A stretch of 64,000 nt of DNA from Simiduia litorea (GCF_042853465.1 NZ_AP031497.1:62001-126000); one strand, 5' to 3'. Shown: positions 1 to 9,846, counted from the first letter of the stretch. Notes: generated by a model not told the origin, from the sequence alone. A program made the numbers and translations.

Positions 1-1
1 T

Positions 2-31
2 AACGACGCGAAGAATGATCGTAAGCGTTAA
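2..31 (+). CDS. Possible 3' end of the upstream gene (gspK expected)
   Basis: Only a tail is in the window. Read from base 2, ten codons end in TAA, 15 bases before gspL. The gene order of type II secretion operons predicts gspK (minor pseudopilin) here. A second reading from base 3 runs to the TGA that overlaps the gspL start in an ATGA pattern, so the reading frame is not settled. The identity rests on position alone. Confidence 0.3.
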   Translation, partial: NDAKNDRKR

Positions 32-46
32 GAAAAGTAGAAGATC

Positions 47-1333
47 ATGACAACAGAATTAGTGACACAGACATCGACCGACGCACCCGCTGAGTTTGCT
101 TTCGAGCAAGCAATAATAGAGGGGCTCTATCTTTATCCCTTGGCGGCTGAGGAAGCGGAAGGGGCTATAACCTATCAATGGCAAACCTACCAGCAGGGCA
201 AGTGGTCTGATTTGTCGGACGGTGATGTTGAGCAGTTACAACAGGCGTTTACGTTATTGCCGGCACATGTTGTCGTAGTGCTTCCCTCTAGCAGTGTGGT
301 TACCCGCCGTGTGACGGTGAGCGAAGTAGAGCGGCGGCACTATAAAAAGCTGATACCTTTTCAGCTTGAAGAAGACATTATCGAAGATGTGGAAGAACTG
401 CATTTTGTCTTTTCTACTTTGGTAGGTGATAGTGTCGATCTCGCCTATGCGGATAAAGCCTTGCTCAGTCGTTGGTTGACGCCGTTATTGGAAAAAAATA
501 TCTCCATCAGTTTGGTCACCAGCGAAGCTTGTTTATTGCCGACGCTAGGTGAAAGTGGTTGGAGTTTTTTATTAAAAGACGATCATATCGATTATCGTTT
601 TAGCCGTAACCTCTATGGCACAGTTGCTTTGGGTGTGGCGCCGTTGTTCTTTAAAAGTTTGCTAGCTAAACGCGAAGTCCCAGGTCAGATTGAACTCTTG
701 GCTCAGTCAGATGACAGCCTAGCCGAGCTAACACAGCAATTGCCCGGGGCGTTACAGGCTGTGGTGCAGAAGCGTCGCCTGTTATCGACGCCGCTTGCGG
801 CGAATAGTCTTAACAGTGTCAATTTAGCCGTGGGTTATTTTTTCCCGCGCATTCCTATCTCACGTTGGTGGGCGCAATTGCGTTTGCCGACGCTGCTGTT
901 GGGCATCGGTTTGGCGGTACACCTTGCCGTTGCGTTAACCGAGTGGCAGCTTGCCAGTAGTCGCACAGAAGATGTTAAAGCAGCGATAACCGATCGCTAT
1001 CGCGCGGCTGTGCCAGTGGGTGCTATTAGTGATCCGCTCAAGCAGTTGCGCAACCAGGTGGATCGGTTAGGCAACACCGGCAACGCGAGTAACGCGCTGT
1101 TTATTTTATCAAACGCTGTCCCGGTTCTTACCGCGATCGACGGTGTAGAAGTGAAAAACCTCCAGTTTATTAACGATGCCCAAGAGCTCCGCTTAACTAT
1201 TCAGGCGCTTGCGTTGGCCGATGTCGATGCGCTCAGTGCAAACTTTAAAGCCAAGGGCTTTGGCGCCGAGGTGTTATCCGTTAACGTCAATCAGGGCGTG
1301 CATCAGGCGCGTTTGAAGGTGACTAGAAAATGA
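47..1333 (+). CDS. gspL: Type II secretion system protein GspL
   Basis: Inner-membrane component of the type II secretion platform. Its cytoplasmic actin-like domain recruits the ATPase GspE, and its periplasmic domain pairs with GspM. At 428 residues it has the family length. Residues 103-120 (IPFQLEEDIIEDVEELHF) match the conserved GspL segment that starts with a PF.LEE core. One membrane helix lies at about 279-299, followed by a periplasmic ferredoxin-like region to the C-terminus. An AGAAG element sits just before the ATG. It overlaps gspM by four bases (ATGA) and is the first full gene of the gspL-gspM-gspN set. Confidence 0.9.
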   Translation: MTTELVTQTSTDAPAEFAFEQAIIEGLYLYPLAAEEAEGAITYQWQTYQQGKWSDLSDGDVEQLQQAFTLLPAHVVVVLPSSSVVTRRVTVSEVERRHYKKLIPFQLEEDIIEDVEELHFVFSTLVGDSVDLAYADKALLSRWLTPLLEKNISISLVTSEACLLPTLGESGWSFLLKDDHIDYRFSRNLYGTVALGVAPLFFKSLLAKREVPGQIELLAQSDDSLAELTQQLPGALQAVVQKRRLLSTPLAANSLNSVNLAVGYFFPRIPISRWWAQLRLPTLLLGIGLAVHLAVALTEWQLASSRTEDVKAAITDRYRAAVPVGAISDPLKQLRNQVDRLGNTGNASNALFILSNAVPVLTAIDGVEVKNLQFINDAQELRLTIQALALADVDALSANFKAKGFGAEVLSVNVNQGVHQARLKVTRK

Positions 1334-1827
1334 ATAACCAAAATCCTGTTTCAGAATTTCTTTTTGCTAGGCCGCTGCGCGAACAAACGCTGTTGGCGAT
1401 AGGCGGCCTTTGTATTGCGCTTATGTTGCTGTGGTTGGTTATCGTAAAACCGATTCATGGGCTGAGAGATGACGCCGCAAAAACCTTGCTGCGCAGCCAA
1501 CAAGTTTACGCTGAAGTGGATCAACTGGCGGCGCTGCTTGAGGCGAGTAAGTCGGCCGGCGATACCAGTGCGCGTTCGAGTAACGCCAGTATGACCGAAA
1601 TTATTGATGTAAGTCTGCGCAAGTATGGCTTATCCATCCGCGGTATTCAGCCGGGTCAGCAAGGTGAGGTGTTTGTGCGCCTTGAAGCTTCACCTACGCA
1701 ATCGGTTTGGCAGTGGCTGTATGAGATGGAAGCTGTGGTGGGTGTAAAAGTAAACGAGCTGACCATCAACCCAACCGAGAAAGAAGGCTGGGTGTTATTA
1801 ACGGCGCGACTTGAACAAACGCGCTAG
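1330..1827 (+). CDS. gspM: Type II secretion system protein GspM
   Basis: Small bitopic inner-membrane protein that stabilises GspL in the secretion platform. It has 165 residues with a cytoplasmic N-terminus, one helix at about 20-41 and a periplasmic ferredoxin-like domain (about 90-165). It starts inside the gspL stop codon (ATGA overlap), which implies translational coupling. Length, topology and position between gspL and gspN all agree with the family. Confidence 0.87.
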   Translation: MNNQNPVSEFLFARPLREQTLLAIGGLCIALMLLWLVIVKPIHGLRDDAAKTLLRSQQVYAEVDQLAALLEASKSAGDTSARSSNASMTEIIDVSLRKYGLSIRGIQPGQQGEVFVRLEASPTQSVWQWLYEMEAVVGVKVNELTINPTEKEGWVLLTARLEQTR

Positions 1828-1856
1828 GCGCAGAAATAAAAAGAAGTGAACGGTTT

Positions 1857-2636
1857 ATGAAAATTTGGCGTTGGGTTGTTCTAGGTGTTGCATTACTTTT
1901 GGTTTGGGTGCTGTTACTCGCGCCGCCAACGCTGGTTGCGAATCTTGGCGCCCAGGCTGGGCTGCAGCTTCAGGGCGTGTCCGGTAGCCTGTGGGCTGGT
2001 AGTGCAAAATCTGCTCGTTTGCAGATGGGTAAGGTACGCGGCAGAAATCTCATTTTTGATATTGGCGAGCTGTCTTGGCGCTTGGAGCCGCTGTCGTTAC
2101 TCGCGTTAAACGCCTGTGCCAAGGTGGAAACTCAGCTGAGTGTTCAGCAACTTAACGGCCGAGTGTGCGCCTCAGCGGCCGGTAATGTGTATGCCGAAAA
2201 CGTGAGGATCAATTTTCCCGCGAGTTTTATCGCGCTTATGGCGCCGTTAGATGCTGGTGGTCAGGTCATGCTGGCCTTAGATGAGCTGCAGTTGTCTGGC
2301 GCGCAGGTTGAGCAGATGGCCGGTGCTGGGCGAATTGAAAATTTAACGGTGTTAATAGGAAAAAACTGGCAAAATTTTGGCCATTTAAACTTTCACGTAT
2401 CCGCGGCCACGGCACCTAATACAGGGTTTGATTTTAATCTAGCCAGTGACGATGGCGCTTTACAGTGGCAGGCCAATGCGCCCGACGTGCGTTTAGGCAA
2501 TCAAGGCTTTGAAATGCATCTGCGCTCGACCCTAAAATTGTCCGAATCCTATCAATTACAGTGGGGTAATGGTTTGGCCATGATGGGCTTCGAGGAAAAG
2601 GATGGCGCTTATCTAATCGAAACACGGTTGCCCTAA
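1857..2636 (+). CDS. gspN: Type II secretion system protein GspN
   Basis: 259-residue protein with an N-terminal membrane helix (about 5-22) and a periplasmic beta-rich domain that contains the early pattern GLQLQGVSGSLWAGSA, typical of GspN. GspN is an accessory factor of type II secretion and is absent from some systems. It starts 29 bases after gspM with AAAAAGAAGTGAA upstream and is followed immediately by apbE (TAAATG), so all belong to one transcript. Two cysteines near residues 80 and 103 might form a disulfide. Confidence 0.82.
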   Translation: MKIWRWVVLGVALLLVWVLLLAPPTLVANLGAQAGLQLQGVSGSLWAGSAKSARLQMGKVRGRNLIFDIGELSWRLEPLSLLALNACAKVETQLSVQQLNGRVCASAAGNVYAENVRINFPASFIALMAPLDAGGQVMLALDELQLSGAQVEQMAGAGRIENLTVLIGKNWQNFGHLNFHVSAATAPNTGFDFNLASDDGALQWQANAPDVRLGNQGFEMHLRSTLKLSESYQLQWGNGLAMMGFEEKDGAYLIETRLP

Positions 2637-3617
2637 ATGCTGCGTTTTGTCTTAGTCCTGTACTTCGCGAGCTTGTCTTTTAACAGCCAGGCGGAATGGA
2701 TCTATAAAACCGATGCCATTATGGGCACTGAAATCAGTGTGTATTTATGGCACGACGAGGCTGTTGTAGGCGAGCAAGCAGCGCTGGCGGTGATGGCCGA
2801 GATGCGCCGTATCGATCAGTGGCTAAGCCCTTGGATAGAAACCAGCGAGCTCTATAAAGTCAATCAACAGGCTGCATCTGCACCGATTGCGATCAGCGAG
2901 CCACTGGCCGATCTAATTGCGCGCTCGATCTATTACAGTGAGTTGAGCGGCGGTGCTTTTGATATTACCTTTGCCTCCGTTGGCTTTAGCTATGATTATC
3001 GCGCCAAGGTTCAACCTAGCGACGCCGATCGGGAGCGCTTACTACCGGCCATCAATTACAAATTACTGACTTTAGATCTCGATAAGTTAACCCTAGCCTA
3101 TGGTCACCCAGATATTCGCATCGACTTGGGCGGTATCGCTAAGGGTTATGCAGTCGATCGGGCGGTAGAGGTGTTGCAAGGGTTTGGTGTGACTCATGCA
3201 ACGGTTAGCGCCGGTGGCGATAGTCGACTACTGGGCGATAAGCGCGGTCGACCTTGGATAGTCGGGGTGAAAAACCCGCGCGATGAAAAAGCGATGGCGC
3301 TTAAATTGCCTTTAGATAACACGGCCATATCGACCTCCGGTGACTACGAGCGGTTTTTTGTCGACGAAGCGACCGGCGAGCGCATACACCATATTATTAA
3401 CCCGCAAACCGGCAAGGCCACCCGAGGTATCACCAGTGTGACGGTTTTGGGTCAACAAGGCTTCGATACCGACCCCCTCTCAACCACGGTATTTGTCTTA
3501 GGCGTGGTAAAAGGTTTGGCTTTGATCGAGCAGTTGCCGGGTTTCGATGTAATAATTATCGATTCCAGCGGCAAAATGCATTTCAGTAGTGGTTTAATGC
3601 CGCCTGCGGAGAACTAA
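2637..3617 (+). CDS. apbE: FAD:protein FMN transferase (ApbE)
   Basis: Transfers FMN from FAD to a Thr side chain of target flavoproteins such as the Na+-translocating NQR or RNF subunits, in the periplasm, with Mg2+. It has 326 residues and a signal peptide at about 1-19 (cleavage near NSQA-EW). It has no lipobox Cys, unlike many ApbE lipoproteins. Family motifs are visible: MGTEISVY near the N-terminus, DLGGIAKGYAVD in the middle and GGDSRLLG after it. The ATG abuts the gspN stop. No flavoprotein target is encoded nearby. Confidence 0.9.
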   Translation: MLRFVLVLYFASLSFNSQAEWIYKTDAIMGTEISVYLWHDEAVVGEQAALAVMAEMRRIDQWLSPWIETSELYKVNQQAASAPIAISEPLADLIARSIYYSELSGGAFDITFASVGFSYDYRAKVQPSDADRERLLPAINYKLLTLDLDKLTLAYGHPDIRIDLGGIAKGYAVDRAVEVLQGFGVTHATVSAGGDSRLLGDKRGRPWIVGVKNPRDEKAMALKLPLDNTAISTSGDYERFFVDEATGERIHHIINPQTGKATRGITSVTVLGQQGFDTDPLSTTVFVLGVVKGLALIEQLPGFDVIIIDSSGKMHFSSGLMPPAEN

Positions 3618-3776
3618 GGGCAAAGCCCTGCTTGCGGGTAGGTTTCAAGCGTTAGGGTGAGTAGAATTCGCTAAATGTGGGATACTCCAAGGATTTTGTA
3701 CGGGCGAACCGGTAAGCTAGCTACTTTTTGTGTCAATCTAGTTGGCGTGCCGTGTCGATGTTTTAGCCGACTGGGT

Positions 3777-3806
3777 TTGGCCTTGGCCTAATCTGGCATA
3801 TATAAC
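3777..3806 (+). promoter_or_regulatory. Candidate sigma70 promoter of the TPR-ExbB/ExbD operon
   Basis: TTGGCC at 3777-3782 (four of six matches to the -35 consensus), an 18-base spacer and TATAAC at 3801-3806 (five of six matches to -10) lie just upstream of the first gene of the operon, which has an AAGG ribosome-binding site before its ATG. Read by eye; no transcript evidence. Confidence 0.4.
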
Positions 3807-3829
3807 GAAATAAGTTCGGGGAAGTAAGG

Positions 3830-4354
3830 ATGTTGAAAAGCAACCAATGGCGGCACTGGGGCGCAAGCGCAGTCTGTGCAATAGCGCTAGGAATCGCCAG
3901 CGCACAAGCGCAGGAAGCCAGTGACGTAGAGGCATTAAAGCAACGGGTGTTGGAGTTAAACCGAGACTTGTTGATCCTCGAAGAAGAGTTGTTATTTCCC
4001 GCCAATACCCAGATGAGCGTTTTCCTCTCTATGGATGTAGGTAAGTTTTTCACCCTCGATTCGGTGAAACTGATGGTGGACGATCAGCTAGTGGCGAGCC
4101 ACCTTTATACCCCCCAACAACTGGATGCACTGTTTCGGGGCGGCGTTCAGCGTCTTTATTTGGGCAACCTAAAAGCCGGTGCCCACGAAATTAGCGCCAT
4201 TTTTGTTGGTCAGGGCCCTGATGGGCGGGATTACAAGCGCGGCGCAAGGCTTACCATCGATAAAGATGAAGATCCCAAGGTGTTAGAGGTTCGCATCACC
4301 GATTCGACGGCGCGCATGCAACCCGAGTTTGATATCAAGGAATGGGATAACTGA
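3830..4354 (+). CDS. Small periplasmic protein, first gene of the TPR-ExbB/ExbD operon
   Basis: I do not recognise the family by name. The 174-residue product has a signal peptide (cleavage near AQAQ-EA, about 28), a short predicted coiled coil (about 33-55, rich in Leu and Glu) and then a beta-rich domain with alternating hydrophobic strands. It heads an operon whose other members are TPR proteins and an ExbB/ExbD/TonB-like motor, and it ends two bases before the next start. A role as a periplasmic part of that envelope machine is inferred from position only. Confidence 0.65.
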   Translation: MLKSNQWRHWGASAVCAIALGIASAQAQEASDVEALKQRVLELNRDLLILEEELLFPANTQMSVFLSMDVGKFFTLDSVKLMVDDQLVASHLYTPQQLDALFRGGVQRLYLGNLKAGAHEISAIFVGQGPDGRDYKRGARLTIDKDEDPKVLEVRITDSTARMQPEFDIKEWDN

Positions 4355-4356
4355 TA

Positions 4357-6234
4357 GTGACACGGCCCAGCTGTATTACCGCCGTGAAACGCACCCTCTT
4401 GGCTGCGCTTACGGTTGCCTCGGCGACAAGTTTTGCTGCCGACGAACCCCTACCGACTAGCGTGGCTGATCTGCGCTATGGCGTAACCCTGTACGAGTAC
4501 TATCAGGCCAATTACTTCACTGCGTTGAGTGAGTTAATGGTGGCTGAGGCGCGCGGAGGCATTCAAGGCCATAAAGATAATCCCGAGTTAATTGCCGGCA
4601 GTATCGGTCTGGCTTTTGGCATGGAAGAGCGCGCGGGCACAACCTTTGCGAAATTACTGGATCAAGGCCGGCCCCAAGTAGTGCGCGACACGGCTTGGTT
4701 TTACCTGGGTAAGCTGCAATACCACCAAGGTGACTGGCTGGGTGCCGAGCAGAGCTTTAGCCAAATATCCGCTGAAGTTGATAAGCGTTTGAAGCGCGAG
4801 CTGGCCTCTATGCGTGTGCAAGTGTTATTGCGCACCAACGATTTTAAAGGCGCAAGACAGTTGGTGGATGGCTTAGAAAATCTGGGTAACTGGGCCGAGC
4901 TCATTAATTACAACATGGGGGTATCTTTTGGCCGCGAAGGCGATGCGGTGGCGGCGCAAAAATACCTTGCTGAGGTGACCAGCACCGAGCTCAACGCGAA
5001 TCCAATCGAGCAAAAATTACAGCGCGCGCTGCGCGATAGGGCATATACCGCCAGTGGCTATGTGCATATCCAGCAGGGCGAGTACGACGCTGCGGTGGCG
5101 CAGTTTCAGAAAGTTCGTCTCACCGGCCCCTATTCAGACCGAGCACTCTTAGGTTTGGGCTGGGCAGAAGTGTCTCGGAAAAATTACGACAAAGCCTTAG
5201 CGCCTTGGCAAACCTTAAGCGAGGGCTCATTACAGCAGAGCCCGGTGTTGGAGTCGCTGTTGGCGATCCCCTATGCCTATGAACAGTTAGATGCGGATGT
5301 GGCCGCTCTATCGGCCTATGAAAGCGCCGAGCTTATATTCATGCGCGAGCTGGAAAAAATTGCTGGCTTGCGGGAAGCGTTAGCCGATCAATTCCTGTTG
5401 AATAGCATTCGCTCGGCCGCCAGCAATCAAAATCAAAGCTGGTTTACCCTTGATGAAAATGTCGCGCTTCAGCCCGAGATCGCCTATCTCACAGAGATTT
5501 TCGCGCGCAATGATTTTCAAACCAAAGTGCAATCTGTGCGCGATTTACTGTTTCTGCAAGCGACGCTGAAGCAGTGGGCTGAGAAGCAAGGCGTTTACAC
5601 AGACTTACTGGTTCTGCGCGGTCAAGTGCGCGAGCAGAAGCTCGCTAACATGAAATCGACAGGCTTATTAACGCAAGAAGCCGAGCTGCGTGAACAAGCC
5701 GCTAAATTAAGTGCTTGGGTCACAGCGGTCGAGAAAGACCGCGATTATCTGGCGCTGATTACCGACGAAGAGATGCTCGATAATTTAGAGATTGTCGATA
5801 CCGCCATTGAAAATGTTGCCGGTATGACAGCCAGTGGCGAAGATATGAGCGAAGAGCTACGGCAACTGAAGTTTTACCGAGGCATTATTAGTTGGCAGGC
5901 GCAGGATAAATTTTCGGAAAATTTATGGACGCAGAAACGCAATCTAGCTGAATTGAATGCCGAGTTAGAAAAGCTCACGCAAACACAAAAGTCGCTGCAA
6001 AAAGCCATTGATGAAGCACCGGAAATTCTTCCTTATCAACAGCGGATGAGCGCCCTCGATCAGCGTTTAGCGGCGGAAACAGTGGCGATTGAGCAACAGT
6101 TGGCCGCGGAAGAAAAAGCGCTGCGAGCACAAGTGCTGAAAGCACTCGATGAGCAGCAAATTCGCGTTAAAAATTATCTGGCGCGCGCCCGCTTAAGTGT
6201 GGCTCGCCTGTACGATGAGCGGTTAAAGCAGTGA
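4357..6234 (+). CDS. Periplasmic TPR and coiled-coil protein
   Basis: 625 residues from a GTG start two bases after the previous gene. A signal peptide covers about 1-28. Residues 30-330 carry degenerate tetratricopeptide repeats (AWFYLGKLQYHQGDWLGAEQ is one; another reads GYVHIQQGEYDAAVAQFQKV). The last 120 residues are rich in Glu, Gln and Leu and look like a long coiled coil. TPR units bind partner proteins, so this is probably a scaffold of the trans-envelope complex encoded by the operon. SEED-type annotations describe such genes as TPR components of a TonB system; no enzymatic motif is present. Confidence 0.72.
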   Translation: MTRPSCITAVKRTLLAALTVASATSFAADEPLPTSVADLRYGVTLYEYYQANYFTALSELMVAEARGGIQGHKDNPELIAGSIGLAFGMEERAGTTFAKLLDQGRPQVVRDTAWFYLGKLQYHQGDWLGAEQSFSQISAEVDKRLKRELASMRVQVLLRTNDFKGARQLVDGLENLGNWAELINYNMGVSFGREGDAVAAQKYLAEVTSTELNANPIEQKLQRALRDRAYTASGYVHIQQGEYDAAVAQFQKVRLTGPYSDRALLGLGWAEVSRKNYDKALAPWQTLSEGSLQQSPVLESLLAIPYAYEQLDADVAALSAYESAELIFMRELEKIAGLREALADQFLLNSIRSAASNQNQSWFTLDENVALQPEIAYLTEIFARNDFQTKVQSVRDLLFLQATLKQWAEKQGVYTDLLVLRGQVREQKLANMKSTGLLTQEAELREQAAKLSAWVTAVEKDRDYLALITDEEMLDNLEIVDTAIENVAGMTASGEDMSEELRQLKFYRGIISWQAQDKFSENLWTQKRNLAELNAELEKLTQTQKSLQKAIDEAPEILPYQQRMSALDQRLAAETVAIEQQLAAEEKALRAQVLKALDEQQIRVKNYLARARLSVARLYDERLKQ

Positions 6235-9143
6235 TGGGTATTGCCAGCAATAAACCAAAACCCCTGGTGCTGGCCATCGCCATGCTGGGTGTATTGAGCC
6301 TAACAAGTTGTAGCATGTTTGACGACGAGTTGGTCGATGACAGTCCAAAGTTGGAAAATCTCTTACCCGCGCGTATGCCTGAGGTTCAGCCTATTGTGGC
6401 TGATACGGAATTAGAAACCGTGCAGCGGCATTACCACGCAGCACTAGAAGTTGCAGAAGACGAAGAGATTCGTCGCGATATTCACGAGCGCTTAGCCGAG
6501 CTGGCGATGATTCGCGCCGAGCAAAAACTGCTCGACGGTGTCGAAGACCCGGCGCCGTATTTTGCCGAAGTTGTCACGCAGTACAAAGCGCTGCTCAGTT
6601 ACCCCATGGATGAGCACTACAATCCGGCGCGGCAACAAGAGGCGGTTTACCAGCTTGCTAGAGCCTACGCCCTCACCGGTGCGATGGATGAATCCACGCA
6701 GGCCTTAGAAACCTTAACCACCCAGCATCCCGATGCGGAGTTTGTCGCAGAAGCCAAGTTTCGACAGGCGGAAGCAGCCTTCAGTGCGGGCAATTACGTT
6801 GCCGCCGCCGATGGTTATCAGTTGGTGATGGATCACGGCCCAGAAACACCGTATTTCATCAACGCAACTTATATGCATGGTTGGGCCATGTTTAAGCGCG
6901 GTTGGTATCCTCAAAGCTTAGATTCTTTCACCCAAGTACTGGATATTCTATTGCCTGAGGGCACAGAGGCGTCCAGCTTAGCGCCCAGTAATTTTAATTT
7001 GTTAAATGACTCGCTGCGCATTATGGCGGTGACTTTCTCCTACCTCGACGGCCCAGATACCATCGAGCAGACCTATGCGGACACGGGCAAGCGGCATTAT
7101 CATCACTTGCTGTATGAGCACCTAGGTCGCTTGTATTTAGAAAAAGAACGCTACCGCGATAGCGCCGATACCTACGGTCATTACGTGGCGAATAATCCCA
7201 TCGATGCCTACTCGCCAACCTTTTCCGTGCTGCAAATTGACGTGTACGGGCAAGGTAATTTCCCATCGCTGATTCTGCCGGCAAAACAAGATTTCGTGCG
7301 CAACTATGGTTATACCAGCGCCTACTGGAGTGGGCTATCAGAAGTAGATCGAGAGCCGATTCGCAAACACCTGTACACCTTTTTAGATGAGTTGGCCAGT
7401 TACGAGCACAGTAGCGCGCAGCAGGCAAAGGCAGACTTAGAAAAATTACGCACGGATAAATCGGTTAAAGCGGAAGACCGAGAAAAGCTCATTGCCGCGC
7501 AAATACAAAAACGCGTTGGTCACTACGCGCAAGCAGCCCTATGGTATTCAGAATTTATTAGCACCTTTCCAGAAGATCCGAAAACCCCAGAAATGGCGTT
7601 TTTAATGGGTGAAGCGCTGTACGAGTCCGGCAAAATGGAAGCCGCATTCGCAGCGTTTGAAAGTGTTGCCTACCGTTATAAAGACGCCAAGCGCGGTGCC
7701 GAAGCCGGTTACAGTGCAATTCTTGCCGCCACCGAAGTGTTGGCAACCGATACCTTGTCTGAAGAAGATCGCGCCGCTTGGGCTGAACTAAAAATTGCTA
7801 CCAGTCTACGCTTTGCCGATAGTTTCCCCACCGATACGCGCTCGGCTGCAGTACTTACCCAAGCGGCGGATGAATTGCTCGCCCTGGGCCGACCCGAGGA
7901 GGCCATTATCGCTGCTCAGCGCGTGACCCAATGGCAACCTGAACCGGCGGCGGAATTGCGTAAAACGGCTTGGCTGGTTTTGGGGCAAAGTTATTACGAT
8001 ACCCATCAATATGCTCAGGCTGAATCGGCTTATCAGGAAGTACTGAACTACTTGCCGAAAGATGATCCTGCGCGCAAAGACATCACCACGCGTATTGCCG
8101 CGAGCGTATACCGCTCGGCAGAGCAGTTACTGGCAGCGGGTACAGTGATGGCGGCTGTGGATCAGCTGGTGCGGGTGCAGGCCTTGGCGCCCGGTAGCGA
8201 TATTGCCATCAGTGCACAATACGACGCCGCCAGTTACCTCATGGATTTAGAACAGTGGGATGAGGCGCAGAAGTTATTGTTAGATTTTAGAAAACAATAC
8301 CCAGACCACAAACTCACGGCCAGCATCACACCAAAAATGGTCGTGATCTATGAAAAGCAGGAAAGCTGGTCGCTCGCCGCCGATGAATTGTTAAAACAGG
8401 CGAGGCTTAGTGCCGATCCGGTACTACAGCAGCAGTCGCTGTTTGTTGCCGCCGAATACTACGAACGCGATAAAAAAGTGCCTGAGGCGATCAATTACTA
8501 CCGGGAATACGCACATAATTATCCCGAGCCTTTCGGTCAAAACCTGGAGGCCCAATACAAGTTGAGCGAGCTTTACTTGCAGGAAGGCAATAGCCAAAAT
8601 CGCAATTTTTGGCTGCGCAAGATGATTGATACCGATCGCGATGCCGGCGAAAACCGCTCGGATCGCTCCATCTTTTTAGCGGCCATGGCGACCAGTGTTT
8701 TTGCCGATGAAGCCTATCAACAGTTTGCTAGCCTTCCACTTAAGTTGCCGTTGAAAACGTCGTTGGCAAATAAAAAGAAAGCATTGCAGAACACGCTTAA
8801 TAAATATCAAGATTTAAGTGCTTACGGCGTGTCTGAATACACCACCCAAGCGAGCCACCGCGTTGGCGCTATCTATGCGCAACTTAGCCGCGATCTTATG
8901 GATTCACAGCGCCCCAAAGGCTTGGATGAGCTTGAGCTTGAGCAGTATGAAATTCTATTAGAAGAACAGGCCTTTCCGTTCGAAGAACAAGCTATCGAAA
9001 TTTTCGAAACCAATGCGCAGAGATCTTGGTCTGGCACTTACGATAATTGGGTAAAGCAAAGCTTTAGTGAGTTAGAAAAATTATTGCCGGCGAGATACAG
9101 AAAGCCGGAAGCCGTTGTGGAGGTCAGCAATGCGCTGCGCTAA
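6234..9143 (+). CDS. Large TPR-repeat lipoprotein
   Basis: 969 residues from the ATG that overlaps the previous stop by one base (TGATG). A GTG one codon earlier is also possible. The signal peptide ends in a lipobox (LTSC), giving an acylated Cys at about 26 followed by Ser-Met, so outer-membrane anchoring is likely. Most of the chain is tetratricopeptide repeats of the Tol-Pal YbgF/BamD type (for example EAKFRQAEAAFSAGNYVAAA and LGQSYYDTHQYAQAESAYQE). It is probably the major periplasmic scaffold of the operon's machine and resembles in plan the TPR lipoproteins of the Agl-Glt and Nfs systems of Myxococcus. No catalytic motif is seen. Confidence 0.75.
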   Translation: MGIASNKPKPLVLAIAMLGVLSLTSCSMFDDELVDDSPKLENLLPARMPEVQPIVADTELETVQRHYHAALEVAEDEEIRRDIHERLAELAMIRAEQKLLDGVEDPAPYFAEVVTQYKALLSYPMDEHYNPARQQEAVYQLARAYALTGAMDESTQALETLTTQHPDAEFVAEAKFRQAEAAFSAGNYVAAADGYQLVMDHGPETPYFINATYMHGWAMFKRGWYPQSLDSFTQVLDILLPEGTEASSLAPSNFNLLNDSLRIMAVTFSYLDGPDTIEQTYADTGKRHYHHLLYEHLGRLYLEKERYRDSADTYGHYVANNPIDAYSPTFSVLQIDVYGQGNFPSLILPAKQDFVRNYGYTSAYWSGLSEVDREPIRKHLYTFLDELASYEHSSAQQAKADLEKLRTDKSVKAEDREKLIAAQIQKRVGHYAQAALWYSEFISTFPEDPKTPEMAFLMGEALYESGKMEAAFAAFESVAYRYKDAKRGAEAGYSAILAATEVLATDTLSEEDRAAWAELKIATSLRFADSFPTDTRSAAVLTQAADELLALGRPEEAIIAAQRVTQWQPEPAAELRKTAWLVLGQSYYDTHQYAQAESAYQEVLNYLPKDDPARKDITTRIAASVYRSAEQLLAAGTVMAAVDQLVRVQALAPGSDIAISAQYDAASYLMDLEQWDEAQKLLLDFRKQYPDHKLTASITPKMVVIYEKQESWSLAADELLKQARLSADPVLQQQSLFVAAEYYERDKKVPEAINYYREYAHNYPEPFGQNLEAQYKLSELYLQEGNSQNRNFWLRKMIDTDRDAGENRSDRSIFLAAMATSVFADEAYQQFASLPLKLPLKTSLANKKKALQNTLNKYQDLSAYGVSEYTTQASHRVGAIYAQLSRDLMDSQRPKGLDELELEQYEILLEEQAFPFEEQAIEIFETNAQRSWSGTYDNWVKQSFSELEKLLPARYRKPEAVVEVSNALR

Positions 9144-9846
9144 TTATACTCGCTTAGTCTGTGTCGTTGCCTTCCTATTGGTAGCGGCTTGTAGTACCGC
9201 GCCAGTAGAGAAAAAAGATGCAAAAGAGCGCGAAGTAGAGCTGCCAGTTGTCGACCCATCGGCCATTGTCACGCGCGTACCTAGCCCCAATCCCTACGAT
9301 CAACTAGCCGAGCCCAATGACCCCGCCGTGCGCGCCATGTTTGAAAAAGCCAATGCGCTGATGGCTAAGCAGCAGTGGGCATCGGCAGAGGCGCTACTAT
9401 TGCAGGCGATTGCGCAGGCGCCTAGCTATGCAGGTCTTTACTACAACTTGGGGCGGGTTTATCAAAAGCTGAATCGACCCGAGGATGCAGAAGCGCAATA
9501 TCGCAACGCTACTGGCCTAAATAGCCAGCATATATACGCCTATAACGCTCTGGCCCAACTGAAACGCGAAGCAGGCGCCTTTGAAGAAGCCGAGGCGTTG
9601 TACAAACAGGCACTCGCCGTGTGGCCGGATCATGCCGATAGCTATAAAAATTTAGGCATCCTGTACGACCTCTACATGGGTAAGCTGCCGGAGGCACTCG
9701 TACAATATAAAAATTACCAAGCCCTACAGCCCGAGCCAGACCGCTTGATGGCGGCGTGGATTATTGATTTAGAGCGCCGTTTACCAGCCGCGCCAGCGTC
9801 TGAACCTGCGCCAGTTGAAGCCGCCGACGAGGTGAGTGCAGAATGA
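9130..9846 (+). CDS. TPR-repeat lipoprotein
   Basis: 238 residues. The ATG at 9130 is preferred because GGAGG at 9119-9123 sits six bases upstream, and the gene then overlaps its predecessor by 14 bases. The signal peptide ends in lipobox VAAC. Residues 80-200 hold three clear TPR units (AGLYYNLGRVYQKLNRPEDA; YNALAQLKREAGAFEEAEAL; SYKNLGILYDLYMGKLPEAL). The tail is rich in Ala, Pro and Glu. This is the second lipoprotein of the operon and a probable outer-membrane partner of the large TPR lipoprotein. It overlaps the next gene by four bases. Confidence 0.75.
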   Translation: MRCANYTRLVCVVAFLLVAACSTAPVEKKDAKEREVELPVVDPSAIVTRVPSPNPYDQLAEPNDPAVRAMFEKANALMAKQQWASAEALLLQAIAQAPSYAGLYYNLGRVYQKLNRPEDAEAQYRNATGLNSQHIYAYNALAQLKREAGAFEEAEALYKQALAVWPDHADSYKNLGILYDLYMGKLPEALVQYKNYQALQPEPDRLMAAWIIDLERRLPAAPASEPAPVEAADEVSAE

